DNA of 64,000 nucleotides from Leptospira ellinghausenii (GTDB lineage: Bacteria; Spirochaetota; Leptospiria; Leptospirales; Leptospiraceae), in NCBI RefSeq assembly GCF_003114815.1, contig NZ_BFAZ01000001.1, positions 62,001-126,000 of the forward strand, written 5' to 3'. Below are positions 9,936 to 18,940 of this stretch, piece after piece. The notes under the pieces were generated by a model that had not been told where the DNA came from, made no database searches, and worked only from the letters and a program-made list of their open reading frames with translations. The number at the start of each line of letters is the position of its first letter. The stretch's first letter is position 1. The position numbers and the translations under genes were made by a program.

Positions 9936-10308
9936 TGGAAACTATACCCATTCGACTAAAGAAACTTTATGAATGTTAAGGCGATGATGTATCTTCTTAC
10001 TTAAATTGTAAATTCATTCCTTTGTTTTGAAACTCATTTTTATTTTTAGGGAATTTCCGTAAGTAGTAATCCTAATCTATAGTAGTGGATGTTCACTTTC
10101 TCGTAACAAATGTAGCCAATCAAAAAAAGATGTGTCAGGAAAGAAACATCTGTTAATATATGTTAGGTGATTTACGAACATTATCGTTTTGATTTCTCAA
10201 ATTTCGAAAATTCGATGTTCGTTTTTGGAATAAAATGCTGCAAATGAGGACAAATGACTCTGATTTTTTCGTTTACAGTTTCAGGAAAAGTACGGAAAAA
10301 TCTTCTCT
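9936..10308. other. 373-base intergenic region between two divergent genes, with one inverted repeat
   Basis: AT-rich, no ORF of note on either strand. It must contain the promoters of the HD-GYP-like gene (minus) and the acyl-CoA dehydrogenase gene (plus). An 8-base inverted repeat, ACGAACAT at 10174-10181 and ATGTTCGT at 10215-10222, is followed by a run of T (10222-10226) on the plus strand. No tRNA or riboswitch was recognised. Confidence 0.6.
10174..10226 (+). promoter_or_regulatory. Inverted repeat with T-run upstream of acyl-CoA dehydrogenase gene
   Basis: ACGAACAT and ATGTTCGT form a perfect 8-base inverted repeat with a 33-base loop, ending in TTTTT on the plus strand, about 80 bases before the start codon. 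It could be a leader hairpin or attenuator, or a regulator site of unusually wide spacing. The long loop makes a simple terminator unlikely. Confidence 0.3.
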
Positions 10309-11493
10309 ATGAGCATTCTTACGACCAAAAAATCTTCTTATGATTTATTCAATCCAACGGAAGACCATTTAGCCTTACGACAATCCGTTGCGTCATTTGC
10401 AGAACGGGAACTAGACGAACAAGCGAAAGAGAATGATGAAACTGAATCATTTAATGAGATGTTATTCAAACGACTTGGTTCCGAACTCGGAATTTTTGGA
10501 ATCACAGTACCGGAAGAAGAGGGAGGGCACGGACTTGATCCACTTGCTTCTGTCATCATCCATGAAGAGATGAGTCGTTTTGATCCAGGATTTACACTTT
10601 CCTATTTGGCTCATGAAGTTTTATTTGTGAACAATTTTTTTTATAGCTCCAATGCTTCTCAACGTAGCCGTTACCTCAGCAAAGTCATCACTGGAGAATG
10701 GATTGGTGGAATGGGAATGACGGAACCTGGTGCGGGAACTGACGTACTTGGGATGGCAACCCATGCTGTCAAAAAGGGAGATCGTTACGTCATTAACGGT
10801 GTAAAACAATACATCACAAACGGTTCCGTTGGCCAAGTTTTTGTACTTTATACAAAGTTAGATAAAAATGCAAAAAAAATGACTTCATTTGTAATCGAAT
10901 CATCTTACAAAGGTTTCTCGGTTGGGAAAAAAGAAGAAAAAATGGGAATGCGTTCTTCTCCCACAACTCAACTTGTTTTTGAAGATATGGAAGTACCAGA
11001 AGAAAATCTCCTTGGAGATGAGAATGGTGCCATCACACATATGATGCGTAATTTGGAAATCGAAAGGGTGACTCTGGCGGCACAATCGCTAGGGATTGCT
11101 CGTCGTTGTGTGGACATCATGTGTGATTATACAGTCCGTCATCGAGAAGCTTTTGGAAAAAAACTCATGGAGTTTGGGCAAATCCAAAGGTTGGTTGCAG
11201 AGTCTTACGCAGATTACCAAGCAGCAAGAGCTCTTGTATACCAAGTTGCAAGTGAACTGGGACCAGATGTTCGTAATTCTCTTGGTGCAGCGTCTGCAAA
11301 ACTAGTAGCAACACAAATGGCAGAACGAGTTTCAAGAAACGCCATACAAGTACTAGGTGGTTATGGTTATTGCCGAGAATACCCAGTTGAAAGGCTCCAT
11401 AGGGATGCAATCCTTCTTAGCATTGGTGGTGGAACGAATGAAGCCATGCAAAAAAACATTGCAAGTGATCTCAAAAAACTTTGGTCGGAGTGA
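10309..11493 (+). CDS. Acyl-CoA dehydrogenase
   Basis: 394 aa FAD enzyme of fatty-acid or branched-chain acyl-CoA oxidation, expected to pass electrons to EtfAB. Visible signatures: GGMGMTEPGAGTDV (FAD/substrate loop), HREAFGKKLMEFGQIQ and LGGYGYCREYPVERLHRDA. At the position where medium-chain enzymes have the catalytic Glu (YEGT) this protein has IGGGTNEAMQ. A Glu-Arg pair in LEIERV (E252) matches the base position of isovaleryl-CoA and long-chain enzymes instead, so substrates of that subgroup are more likely. Single gene with flanking gaps. Confidence 0.93.
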   Translation: MSILTTKKSSYDLFNPTEDHLALRQSVASFAERELDEQAKENDETESFNEMLFKRLGSELGIFGITVPEEEGGHGLDPLASVIIHEEMSRFDPGFTLSYLAHEVLFVNNFFYSSNASQRSRYLSKVITGEWIGGMGMTEPGAGTDVLGMATHAVKKGDRYVINGVKQYITNGSVGQVFVLYTKLDKNAKKMTSFVIESSYKGFSVGKKEEKMGMRSSPTTQLVFEDMEVPEENLLGDENGAITHMMRNLEIERVTLAAQSLGIARRCVDIMCDYTVRHREAFGKKLMEFGQIQRLVAESYADYQAARALVYQVASELGPDVRNSLGAASAKLVATQMAERVSRNAIQVLGGYGYCREYPVERLHRDAILLSIGGGTNEAMQKNIASDLKKLWSE

Positions 11494-11557
11494 TCGGTCA
11501 AATCATCTAAACTAAAACTTTTTTCCCATTCGATTTTTATGCCAGTCTACTAGTTAG

Positions 11558-13129
11558 ATGGAAAAAGAATGGGATGTGATTGTCCTTGGCTCTGGGCTTG
11601 GAGGTCTCTCTGCTGCATTATCTTTTGCAAATAAAGGCAAGCGGGTTCTCGTGCTTGAAAAGAGTATCTCGCCTGGAGGTTCAGCCTCTAGTTTTTGGAA
11701 AAATGGATATTTGTTTGAATCTGGTGCCACAACTCTTGTTGGTTTTGAACCTGGTCTTCCCATGGATCGACTCACAAAAGAACTTGGCATCCAATTTCCA
11801 ATCCTACCCATAGATAGGTCAATGGTGGTCCACCTTTGTGGAAAAACCATTGAAAGGTATAAAGATAGGACTCTATGGATCAAAGAAGCCAAGCGTATGT
11901 TTGGTGGTGGATTGCGTATGGTTTTGTTTTGGAAATTGTGTTTTTTTCTGTCCGATCAACTTTGGAGTTTGTCTGCAAGATACAAATGGTTTCCATTTCA
12001 AAACCTTCGTGAGGTTTTTATCAGTCTAAAAAAGTTTCGGCCATATGATTTGATCGTTTTTCTGTTTTCGCTTGTATCCGTACGATTTGTACAAAAATTA
12101 TTTTGGTTACACAAAAATGAAGAGTGGAACCAGTTTTTGAATGAACAACTTCTCATCACAAACCAATCTGTTTCAAACAATGCACCTTTTGCCATGGCAG
12201 CGGCTGGACTTACCTATCCTAATTTACAAAATTATATAGTGAGTGGTGGCATGTTGGAACTATCCCAAACACTCATCAAACGATTACGGGAATTGGGAGG
12301 AGAGTTCCTTCCAAAACAAGAAGTGAGCCACTTAACCAAAAAGGTTTGGGAAAATCTTTCTGAACACTTCAATCAAGAAAGGTTAGGTGGTCGTTACTAC
12401 TTTCCATCTAATCCTAAAACGATTTGGGAAGTGAAAACAAAAAATATAGACCATTCAGTTTTTTGTGCACCTATCCTCGTATCAAACCTTCCGATTTGGA
12501 ACCTGGTCACAATGACTAAAAGTTTACCAAAATTAGAAAACAAGGCAAATGGAATGGAAAAAGGGATATGGGGAGCCTTTACCATGGGAATTGCCATCCA
12601 AGTAGGTTCTCTGGAACATTCTCTTCAAAAGGAATGCCTCCACCACCAAATCCATTTAGAATCACCTCTTCCCCACGGAGGAGGGCGATCAGTCTTTGTA
12701 TCCATTTCACACCCTGAAGACAAACTCCGATCCAAAGATGGAATTCGGATTTTATCAGTTTCGACTCATTTAGAAAATCCTGAGAATTGGAAACGTGACA
12801 AAGACTACCAGATTCGGAAAAAAGAAATCGAATCCGTGATTCTATCTGCTTTGGAAAAAAACTTTGATTGGTTCAAACTTACGAATATCCAGTTTTATCA
12901 TTCTGCAACACCTGTTACGTGGCAAACCTGGACAGGTCGCAAATGGGGACGTGTGGGAGGAATCCCTTCCGTTTATTTTTTTAATCCTTTTCGAATGGTA
13001 TCCAATCGATCGGAAGATCCTAGTCTTTTACTGACAGGTGACACAGTGTATCCAGGTCAGGGGATTCCTGCCGTTGTGCTTGGTGGACTCAATGCCGTGG
13101 AACAATATGAATCCCGAAAGTTCGGTTGA
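11558..13129 (+). CDS. CrtI/CrtISO-like FAD-dependent oxidoreductase
   Basis: 523 aa. An N-terminal dinucleotide fold (VLGSGLGGLSAA, then LEKSISPGGSASSF) and the C-terminal LLTGDTVYPGQGIPAVVLGG segment are typical of phytoene desaturases, carotenoid isomerases and retinol saturases. The enzyme likely desaturates, saturates or isomerises a polyene or related lipid. No carotenoid synthase gene (crtB/crtE) is nearby, so a pigment role is only a possibility. The adjacent thrB starts 34 bases downstream on the same strand but is metabolically unrelated. Confidence 0.82.
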   Translation: MEKEWDVIVLGSGLGGLSAALSFANKGKRVLVLEKSISPGGSASSFWKNGYLFESGATTLVGFEPGLPMDRLTKELGIQFPILPIDRSMVVHLCGKTIERYKDRTLWIKEAKRMFGGGLRMVLFWKLCFFLSDQLWSLSARYKWFPFQNLREVFISLKKFRPYDLIVFLFSLVSVRFVQKLFWLHKNEEWNQFLNEQLLITNQSVSNNAPFAMAAAGLTYPNLQNYIVSGGMLELSQTLIKRLRELGGEFLPKQEVSHLTKKVWENLSEHFNQERLGGRYYFPSNPKTIWEVKTKNIDHSVFCAPILVSNLPIWNLVTMTKSLPKLENKANGMEKGIWGAFTMGIAIQVGSLEHSLQKECLHHQIHLESPLPHGGGRSVFVSISHPEDKLRSKDGIRILSVSTHLENPENWKRDKDYQIRKKEIESVILSALEKNFDWFKLTNIQFYHSATPVTWQTWTGRKWGRVGGIPSVYFFNPFRMVSNRSEDPSLLLTGDTVYPGQGIPAVVLGGLNAVEQYESRKFG

Positions 13130-13163
13130 TTTCCGAACCGAATCCTAGAGCCTGGGCGAAACG

Positions 13164-14117
13164 ATGGTTCGCCTTCCAAAGATTCACATCAAAGTGCCAG
13201 GAACTTCTGCTAATTTAGGTCCTGGGTTTGACCTCATGGGCCTTGCCCTTGACATCCATAATGAATTCGAATTTCAATTTTCAAAGGAAATTACAGAAAC
13301 CAAAACCGAATTGAAAAACGGAAAAACTTTACCTTTCTCCAAAAAAGAAGATTTGGTTTTGTCGTCTTATTTGTCTTATTTTTCCAAATTTGCGAAGAAT
13401 CTCACACCTCCACCTTATCACTGTAAAATGACATTGGCATTACCTTTAAAGGGAGGGCTTGGGTCTAGTGCATCCGCGATTGTTGCTGGACTCTGTTTAG
13501 CCAAAGAAGTCCACAAAAGATTAAGTACCGAATCTTTACCAACAGAACAAGAGTTCACTCAATTCTTAGCAGAATTTGAAGGCCATCCTGACAATACACT
13601 TCCTGCATACCTTGGTGGATTCGTTTTCGCTTACTCTACGTTTGGTGAGACATTACGTTATTTTCGAAAAAAGTTCCCATCTTCTGTTTCCATTTTTGTC
13701 CTCACACCTGAGTATTCCGTTTCTACAGAAGAATCGAGAAAAACTCTACCTAAGTCATATGTGACCTCTGATGTGATATTTAACCTTTCACGAATTGGGG
13801 CATGGATGCATTTTTTGGATAAACGTAAGTTTGGTGACCTGCTTGTTGGATTGGAAGACAAGATGCATACTCCTTATCGAATTCCAAACTCATCTCCACT
13901 TTTTCCTTTAGCTGATACGTTAAAACAAGAAGGGATTGGGTATTGTTTGTCAGGTTCTGGTCCAAGTTTACTTATTTTTTTAGAACGAAAGGCCTTAAAA
14001 TCAAAATTAAATGAATTGGAATCAAAAGTTTCAAAGATCATGAAGGAATCTGGGATCACGTATCAATTTCGTAGGGTTAAACCTGATGGAATCGGAGTTC
14101 GAATCAAAATGAAATGA
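13164..14117 (+). CDS. thrB: Homoserine kinase (GHMP family)
   Basis: 317 aa. It phosphorylates homoserine in threonine synthesis. The N-terminus has KVPGTSANLGPGFDLMGLAL, the homoserine-kinase signature, and the GHMP ATP loop is LKGGLGSSASAIVAG. A C-terminal GYCLSGSGPSLLIF loop completes the fold. The initial ATG 13164 follows a GGGCGAAACG stretch, a weak SD. No other threonine gene is in the window. Confidence 0.93.
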   Translation: MVRLPKIHIKVPGTSANLGPGFDLMGLALDIHNEFEFQFSKEITETKTELKNGKTLPFSKKEDLVLSSYLSYFSKFAKNLTPPPYHCKMTLALPLKGGLGSSASAIVAGLCLAKEVHKRLSTESLPTEQEFTQFLAEFEGHPDNTLPAYLGGFVFAYSTFGETLRYFRKKFPSSVSIFVLTPEYSVSTEESRKTLPKSYVTSDVIFNLSRIGAWMHFLDKRKFGDLLVGLEDKMHTPYRIPNSSPLFPLADTLKQEGIGYCLSGSGPSLLIFLERKALKSKLNELESKVSKIMKESGITYQFRRVKPDGIGVRIKMK

Positions 14118-14164
14118 GTTCACTCTCAAACCTCTGATAGGTTAGGTGAATTGTTTTTCGGAGT

Positions 14165-14803
14165 TTATTCTTCTTCTGCTCCTTCCTCTTTTCCGAATCC
14201 ATAAACATCACCTCGAAATCTCACTTTTCGGTTGATCCCCGGTTGTATTTTACCAACTTCAAAGGTAAACTTCATTCTTTCTTTTCCTGAGCGATTGAAA
14301 TAAAAGGAAGATGTGAGTGAAATCTCGATAAAATTTACCATTCTATCTTTTGTAATTTTATCAGAGATCCTAAATTCAGCAGGGTGTCCAATGATCTCAT
14401 AAGAATCAAAGGTTTCTTTGGATTCCATTTTTCCATAATGTTCCATTCTTGGAGGTTTATAAAAACTGGGTCCATTTTTTAAAACGGTAATCGTATAATC
14501 TTCGCTATCTCTACTTTTTTTGAATTGGAAAATCAAATGATCTTCCGTGATGGCATTACAACGTGTTGCCAATTGTCCTGTTTTACAACCAACATGGAAA
14601 CTTGCAAATCTAGAAAGTTCATCGACTACTAAATCATATTTATCACCCGTTTGGACAGGGATAAATCGATCTGATTCCTTTCGCATAAAAATGGGATGGA
14701 TGAATTGGTTGTACACAACTAATCCCAGTCCTAAAATGGAGATTGTAAGCACACCACTGAGGACTAGGACAAAACTATCTAAAATGGCAATGCTTAAAAA
14801 CAA
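14165..14803 (-). CDS. Unknown protein with one N-terminal membrane segment (212 aa)
   Basis: A single hydrophobic helix (about 5-35, FVLVLSGVLTISILGLGLVV) anchors a mostly beta-predicted domain containing two cysteines (HVGCKTGQLATRCNA). The acidic tail reads GKEEGAEEE. Not recognised. The domain is probably outside the membrane, with topology unclear. It follows the 105-aa gene by two bases, so the two likely form an operon. It converges on thrB. Confidence 0.72.
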   Translation of the reverse strand: MFLSIAILDSFVLVLSGVLTISILGLGLVVYNQFIHPIFMRKESDRFIPVQTGDKYDLVVDELSRFASFHVGCKTGQLATRCNAITEDHLIFQFKKSRDSEDYTITVLKNGPSFYKPPRMEHYGKMESKETFDSYEIIGHPAEFRISDKITKDRMVNFIEISLTSSFYFNRSGKERMKFTFEVGKIQPGINRKVRFRGDVYGFGKEEGAEEE

Positions 14804-14805
14804 AA

Positions 14806-15123
14806 TTACCTTTTTGTATCAACCTTATGGCTCTTTGTTTCCGGTAGAGGTGTCCTTGTCACAAGTGATAGAAGGTCCTTCACTTCCTCTGGAGAAATGA
14901 TTTGGTTCAATTTTTCTTCTAGGGAAGCTGGTGTCGGTTTTAAAACCAAATCCTCAGGTTTTACTTTCGATTCTGATTTAGTTTTGGCTTCGTTTCCAGC
15001 CACTTCGTTGTTCGTTTTTTTAGGGAAAGATTCCTTTCCTTCCTCCGACTGTTTTCCCGTTTGTGTGGGAAGGGTGGGGGGAATGGATAGGCCAGGATTC
15101 CCTTGGATATTAATTGTATTCAT
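14806..15123 (-). CDS. Unknown 105-aa polar protein, probably disordered N-terminus
   Basis: Pro/Ser/Thr/Lys-rich N-terminal half followed by a helical stretch (LEEKLNQIISPEEVKDLLSL). No signal peptide or TM. ATG 15123 is chosen because GGAGG sits 10 bases upstream; a TTG at 15132 is only one base from that SD. First gene of a two-gene unit with the 212-aa membrane protein. Function unknown. Confidence 0.62.
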   Translation of the reverse strand: MNTINIQGNPGLSIPPTLPTQTGKQSEEGKESFPKKTNNEVAGNEAKTKSESKVKPEDLVLKPTPASLEEKLNQIISPEEVKDLLSLVTRTPLPETKSHKVDTKR

Positions 15124-15250
15124 AGTTCCCAAACCTCCGTGTTCAGGATCGGCAATTGAAGAAAAAACTTTCCTTTTCCCTCCCTCAGATTTTCGGTCAA
15201 ATCGTGGTTCGCTTTAGCGAAAATCGAAACATTTTTTAGGATTTTTCCGT

Positions 15251-16336
15251 TTGATTGCCCGCTTTATGGCCGGGAAGCTGGCAGAGATGGAAAATAATTT
15301 TAAATCGTGGATGGCTTCGCCCATCTCTAAAATCTTTATAGGGACCAATTTGGTCTTTGCCGTGCTTTTTTTAGTCAGTGTTCCTTCTTTTGTGAAAGAA
15401 TACATCACCCAAGATGCAGTGAGTATCGGTGGAAAAAAATACGACTTGAGTGACGTGAAAGACTCCTCACCGATTGCATATTCCAAATTCCAATCTGAAT
15501 ACAAAGCCCTTCTCAAAAATACCTTTGGTGAATTTGCTCAGGACAAATTATTTGAATTAGTCGCAAAAGATAAAAACATCAAACCTTCTGAAGTTTTAAA
15601 TGAAGGATTGGTTTTAAGAGAACCTTCGGAAGAAGAAATCTTAAACGTATATATGTCTAACAAAGCACAGTTAGGTGGGAAATCTCTCGCTGAAACAAAA
15701 GATAAAATTGTTGGATTTTTAAAAAACCAACAAGAACAAGAACATAGCAGAAACAAATACCGTGAGATCATCACGAAATACCCAGTTGATTTTTTAATCA
15801 AAGAACCTGAATCAATCCGAGTGACTGTGGATGAAAAAAACAATCCAAGTATGGGACCAAAAGATGCGAAGATTACAGTGATTGAATTTTCAGACTTTGA
15901 ATGTCCATTCTGCAAACGAAGCCAAGATGTGAATCGCCAACTCCGAGAAAAATACAAAGGGCAAATCCGTTGGGTATTCCGTGATTTCCCTCTTCCATTC
16001 CACCAAGACGCAATGTATGCTCATATGGCTGCAAACTGTTCCATCGAAGAAGGAAAGTATTGGGATGTTTTTAATGTTTTATTTGATAACAGCGGTAATT
16101 TGAGTAAATCAAATGTAGATTCGTTGGTATTAAAAACAGGATTATCCAAAGACAAATACCAAACTTGTATGAAAGACCAATCAAAATTAAAAAGTGAAAT
16201 CGATGCCGATATCCAAGATGGACAAAAAGTAGGAGTCAGTGGAACACCTGCATTTTTTATCAATGGGATCTTTGTATCGGGTGCCTTACCATTTGAAAAC
16301 TTCGATGAGATCATCCAAAAAGAACTGAAACAATAA
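15251..16336 (+). CDS. Membrane-anchored DsbA-family thioredoxin-fold protein
   Basis: 361 aa from TTG 15251, which has AGGA with a 9-base spacer; ATG 15266 or 15287 are alternatives. One hydrophobic segment (about 28-48) precedes a helical linker resembling the SurA/PpiC-like N-domains of fused oxidoreductases. The C-terminal domain (about 185-361) has the DsbA pattern [15 protein letters not shown] with redox CPFC (Cys218, Cys221) and the cis-Pro loop [12 protein letters not shown]. It likely makes or isomerises disulfides in exported proteins. mdh follows 29 bases downstream. Confidence 0.87.
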   Translation: MIARFMAGKLAEMENNFKSWMASPISKIFIGTNLVFAVLFLVSVPSFVKEYITQDAVSIGGKKYDLSDVKDSSPIAYSKFQSEYKALLKNTFGEFAQDKLFELVAKDKNIKPSEVLNEGLVLREPSEEEILNVYMSNKAQLGGKSLAETKDKIVGFLKNQQEQEHSRNKYREIITKYPVDFLIKEPESIRVTVDEKNNPSMGPKDAKITVIEFSDFECPFCKRSQDVNRQLREKYKGQIRWVFRDFPLPFHQDAMYAHMAANCSIEEGKYWDVFNVLFDNSGNLSKSNVDSLVLKTGLSKDKYQTCMKDQSKLKSEIDADIQDGQKVGVSGTPAFFINGIFVSGALPFENFDEIIQKELKQ

Positions 16337-16365
16337 AGGATTATAAACCAAAAAGGAAAAATTAT

Positions 16366-17349
16366 ATGAGCAAAAAAGTAAAAGTTGCTGTCACAGGTGC
16401 TGCCGGGCAAATCGGATACGCACTCTTATTTCGTATCGCTTCAGGACAAATGTTTGGACCTGACACAGCTGTCGAACTCCAGTTGTTAGAATTGGAACAA
16501 GCGCTCCCTGCAGCGAAAGGTGTCATCATGGAATTGGATGACTGTGCGTTCCCATTACTCGAAAAAGTATCAGTGACTTCTAACTTAGATGAAGCATTCC
16601 GTGATATCAATTGGGCTCTTCTCGTAGGTTCTGTTCCTAGAAAAGCTGGAATGGAACGTGGTGACCTTCTCAAAATCAATGGTGGTATTTTTACAACCCA
16701 AGGGAAAGCGATCGAAAAAAATGCAGCAAGTGATGTAAGAGTTCTTGTTGTAGGTAACCCATGTAACACAAACGCACTCATTGCAATGAATAATGCAAAA
16801 GGTGTTCCGTCTGACAGATGGTTTGCGATGACAGGACTTGATGAAAATCGTGCAAAAACTCAATTGGCACAAAAAGCGGGAGTTCTTGTAAAAGATGTTT
16901 CCAATGTAGCAATTTGGGGTAACCATTCAGCGACTCAATACCCTGACTTTTATAATGCAAAAATCAAAGGAAAACCTGCAACTGACCTGATCAGTGACGA
17001 AGCTTGGTTAAAGGGAGATTTTATCTCTACTGTGCAAAAACGTGGAGCTGCGATCATTGCTGCAAGAGGAGCTTCTTCCGCTGCTTCTGCTGCCAATGCA
17101 GTGGTCGACACAGTGCATAACATTGTGACACCAACAAAACCTGGAGATTGGTTCAGTGCCGCTTGTCATTCCAATGGTGAGTATGGTGTAGACAAAGGTC
17201 TTATCTTTGGATACCCACTCAAATCTGATGGTAAAAAAGTAGAGATCGTAACAGGTCTTGAGATCAATTCTTTCGGTAAGGAAAAATTTGATATCACTCA
17301 CAATGAATTAAAAGAAGAAAGAAACGAAGTAAAAGATATGTTAGGTTAA
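16366..17349 (+). CDS. mdh: Malate dehydrogenase (NAD-dependent)
   Basis: 327 aa. It interconverts malate and oxaloacetate in the TCA cycle. The NAD loop is [19 protein letters not shown]; substrate and catalytic segments include [38 protein letters not shown] and the catalytic His in [12 protein letters not shown]. It is the cytosolic-type MDH found in many bacteria. Two strong terminators follow at 17367-17440. Confidence 0.97.
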   Translation: MSKKVKVAVTGAAGQIGYALLFRIASGQMFGPDTAVELQLLELEQALPAAKGVIMELDDCAFPLLEKVSVTSNLDEAFRDINWALLVGSVPRKAGMERGDLLKINGGIFTTQGKAIEKNAASDVRVLVVGNPCNTNALIAMNNAKGVPSDRWFAMTGLDENRAKTQLAQKAGVLVKDVSNVAIWGNHSATQYPDFYNAKIKGKPATDLISDEAWLKGDFISTVQKRGAAIIAARGASSAASAANAVVDTVHNIVTPTKPGDWFSAACHSNGEYGVDKGLIFGYPLKSDGKKVEIVTGLEINSFGKEKFDITHNELKEERNEVKDMLG

Positions 17350-17366
17350 TTTCAAAAACAGATTTT

Positions 17367-17397
17367 CCCTACAGAATTGACTTGTAGGGATTTTTTC
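17367..17397 (+). terminator. Intrinsic terminator after mdh (first of two)
   Basis: CCCTACA (17367-17373) pairs with TGTAGGG (17383-17389), a perfect 7-base stem, followed by ATTTTTT. Placed 17 bases after the mdh stop. Confidence 0.85.
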
Positions 17398-17406
17398 TGA
17401 CTTCGA

Positions 17407-17444
17407 AGCCCACTTGGTGAAATAGTTCCAGTGGGCTTTTTTTA
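17407..17444 (+). terminator. Intrinsic terminator after mdh (second of two)
   Basis: AGCCCACT (17407-17414) pairs with AGTGGGCT (17430-17437), a perfect 8-base stem, followed by a T-run. The reverse strand has a shorter A/T tail, so it may also help stop the convergent hydrolase transcript. Confidence 0.85.
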
Positions 17445-17506
17445 TGATTATTTGGTACAAGAGTTTTGGTATTTCCGAAAAACAAAGTATCTTAGTTCCA
17501 CTTCCT

Positions 17507-18361
17507 TCATTCCGAATCCATAATTTGGACAAATTGATTTGGGTCTTCGAAAAATGGCAAATGGCCACAGTGGTCTAGAACTGTTCGTTTCACATCTGGA
17601 AATCTTTCGATGATTGTATCCCATGTATAATAAGGAGCCACTTGGAAATCATACTTTCCTAATATGAGTTGGATTGGAAGTTTTAAGGTCGATAGGTAAT
17701 TTTCGACATTGATCTCGACAAAAACTTTCCCAAACAAATAATCAAACGCTAGTTTGTTGGTTCCGATTCCTTCCCATAATTGAGTGGAATCCATTTTTAA
17801 ATCATAAAAACCGAGTGCATCCTGGCTTACACAATACAAATTGAAAAAGTTCCGAAGGCCATCTGGATGAGACTCAATTTGTTTTTGGAAATTGGTTTGG
17901 AGTTGTATGTGTTTTTCTTTTCTCTCTTCACTTGCGAAAGTTGCAAAGTAAGTTTCCCGTTCCAAAAGGGGGGCTCCATGGTTTGGTCCTGTTGCTACCA
18001 TCACGAGTTTAGTAACACGATTTGGGTATTTTTTTGCATAAGTTAGAGCCATGTAACCGTGGCCTGAGTGGCCAAGAATCGTACAAGCTGGGATTTGGAG
18101 ATGGTTTTGGAAGAAATGAAAATCATCCAATACCACATCCAAATCATACGTGGATTCGTTTTCAGGAGTTGATTCAATACGGTTCGCAAATCCTCTATGG
18201 TCCACAACAGTGATGTGATACTTGGATGCCATCGTTTCAGGGATCACCCTTGGGTAGTACAAAGCACTTCCGAGCCAATAGAGGTTTGGTCCTTTCGTAT
18301 TGTTTTGTGCGATTAAAAAATCAAATCCATCCCTTTGGATTGTCTGATAGTTCCATTCCAT
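17507..18361 (-). CDS. Alpha/beta-hydrolase-fold enzyme
   Basis: 284 aa. The nucleophile elbow is LGHSGHGYMAL, the acid is likely in LGKYDFQVAPYY and the late His in DHCGHLPFF. Early segments (LYWLGSALYYPRV, VVDHRGFANR) fit the family. Substrate cannot be read. It is divergent from a MarR regulator with two operator-like palindromes between them, so this enzyme is the probable target of that regulator, a common arrangement for genes that detoxify or sense small molecules. Confidence 0.85.
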   Translation of the reverse strand: MEWNYQTIQRDGFDFLIAQNNTKGPNLYWLGSALYYPRVIPETMASKYHITVVDHRGFANRIESTPENESTYDLDVVLDDFHFFQNHLQIPACTILGHSGHGYMALTYAKKYPNRVTKLVMVATGPNHGAPLLERETYFATFASEERKEKHIQLQTNFQKQIESHPDGLRNFFNLYCVSQDALGFYDLKMDSTQLWEGIGTNKLAFDYLFGKVFVEINVENYLSTLKLPIQLILGKYDFQVAPYYTWDTIIERFPDVKRTVLDHCGHLPFFEDPNQFVQIMDSE

Positions 18362-18406
18362 AACATTCCCTCCGAATTAATGTAGTGAATCTCTATTTTT
18401 TATATA

Positions 18407-18442
18407 GTTGCAACATACAACCATATAGTTGCAGTATGCAAC
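18407..18442. promoter_or_regulatory. Two tandem MarR-type operators between hydrolase and marR genes
   Basis: GTTGCAACATACAAC (18407-18421) and GTTGCAGTATGCAAC (18428-18442) are two copies of one palindrome. The second has perfect 6-base arms with a 3-base spacer; the first has one mismatch. Their centres are 21 bases apart, two DNA turns, so two dimers would bind the same face. Both copies are preceded by ATATA. Location between divergent genes fits control of both. Confidence 0.8.
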
Positions 18443-18484
18443 TAAAATACTTGTCAAAAACGATATTTAATTTAAATTGGGGGA

Positions 18485-18940
18485 ATGAATGAAATTTTTT
18501 CCTATTTAGGCATTCACTTAAGTGAAACTTTACTCCAGATGCGGAAGTTTCTCGCATACGAGTTTGAAACGAATCGAGTAGGGATGCGATTTGAAGAATG
18601 GATCCAACTGATTCCTCTAATGGAAAAGGAAAGTTTGAACCAAAAAACCTTAAGTGACCGATTGGCCAAAGATAAAACCACAATCTCTAGGTTAGTTGAT
18701 AGTTGGGTAAAAAAGGGATGGGTCAAACGAATCCAATCGATTGAAGACAAACGAAGTTTTAGTTTAAAATTAACAACTAAAGGGAAATCCATATGGGAGA
18801 AGGGGATTCCTGTTGTCAGAGAAGCGGATTTAGTCTTTAAAAAAAATCTGAGTGAGGAAAATGAAAAAGAATTATTTGTAACTCTTTTTAAGATTCAAAC
18901 TTCGATTCAGTTTGCAGAAACAAAAAACGTTCCTTATTAG
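18485..18940 (+). CDS. MarR-family transcriptional regulator
   Basis: 151 aa winged-helix protein. The recognition region reads LSDRLAKDKTTISRLVDSWVKKGWVKR, followed by the wing with SIEDKRSFSLKLTTKGK, both classic MarR. ATG 18485 follows GGGGGA. It binds DNA as a dimer and usually represses itself and a divergent gene until a ligand is bound. The tandem palindromes upstream are the likely sites. Its 3' end overlaps the end of prmC by 53 bases, convergently. Confidence 0.92.
   Translation: MNEIFSYLGIHLSETLLQMRKFLAYEFETNRVGMRFEEWIQLIPLMEKESLNQKTLSDRLAKDKTTISRLVDSWVKKGWVKRIQSIEDKRSFSLKLTTKGKSIWEKGIPVVREADLVFKKNLSEENEKELFVTLFKIQTSIQFAETKNVPY

Noticed and set aside
14130..14144. AACCT-CTGAT-AGGTT hairpin between thrB and the membrane protein gene
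   Set aside because: Only five pairs and a weak T-run, so not a convincing terminator.
17341..17568. Small minus-strand ORF overlapping the mdh terminators
   Set aside because: It covers two perfect terminator hairpins and the hydrolase end; no SD, no family.
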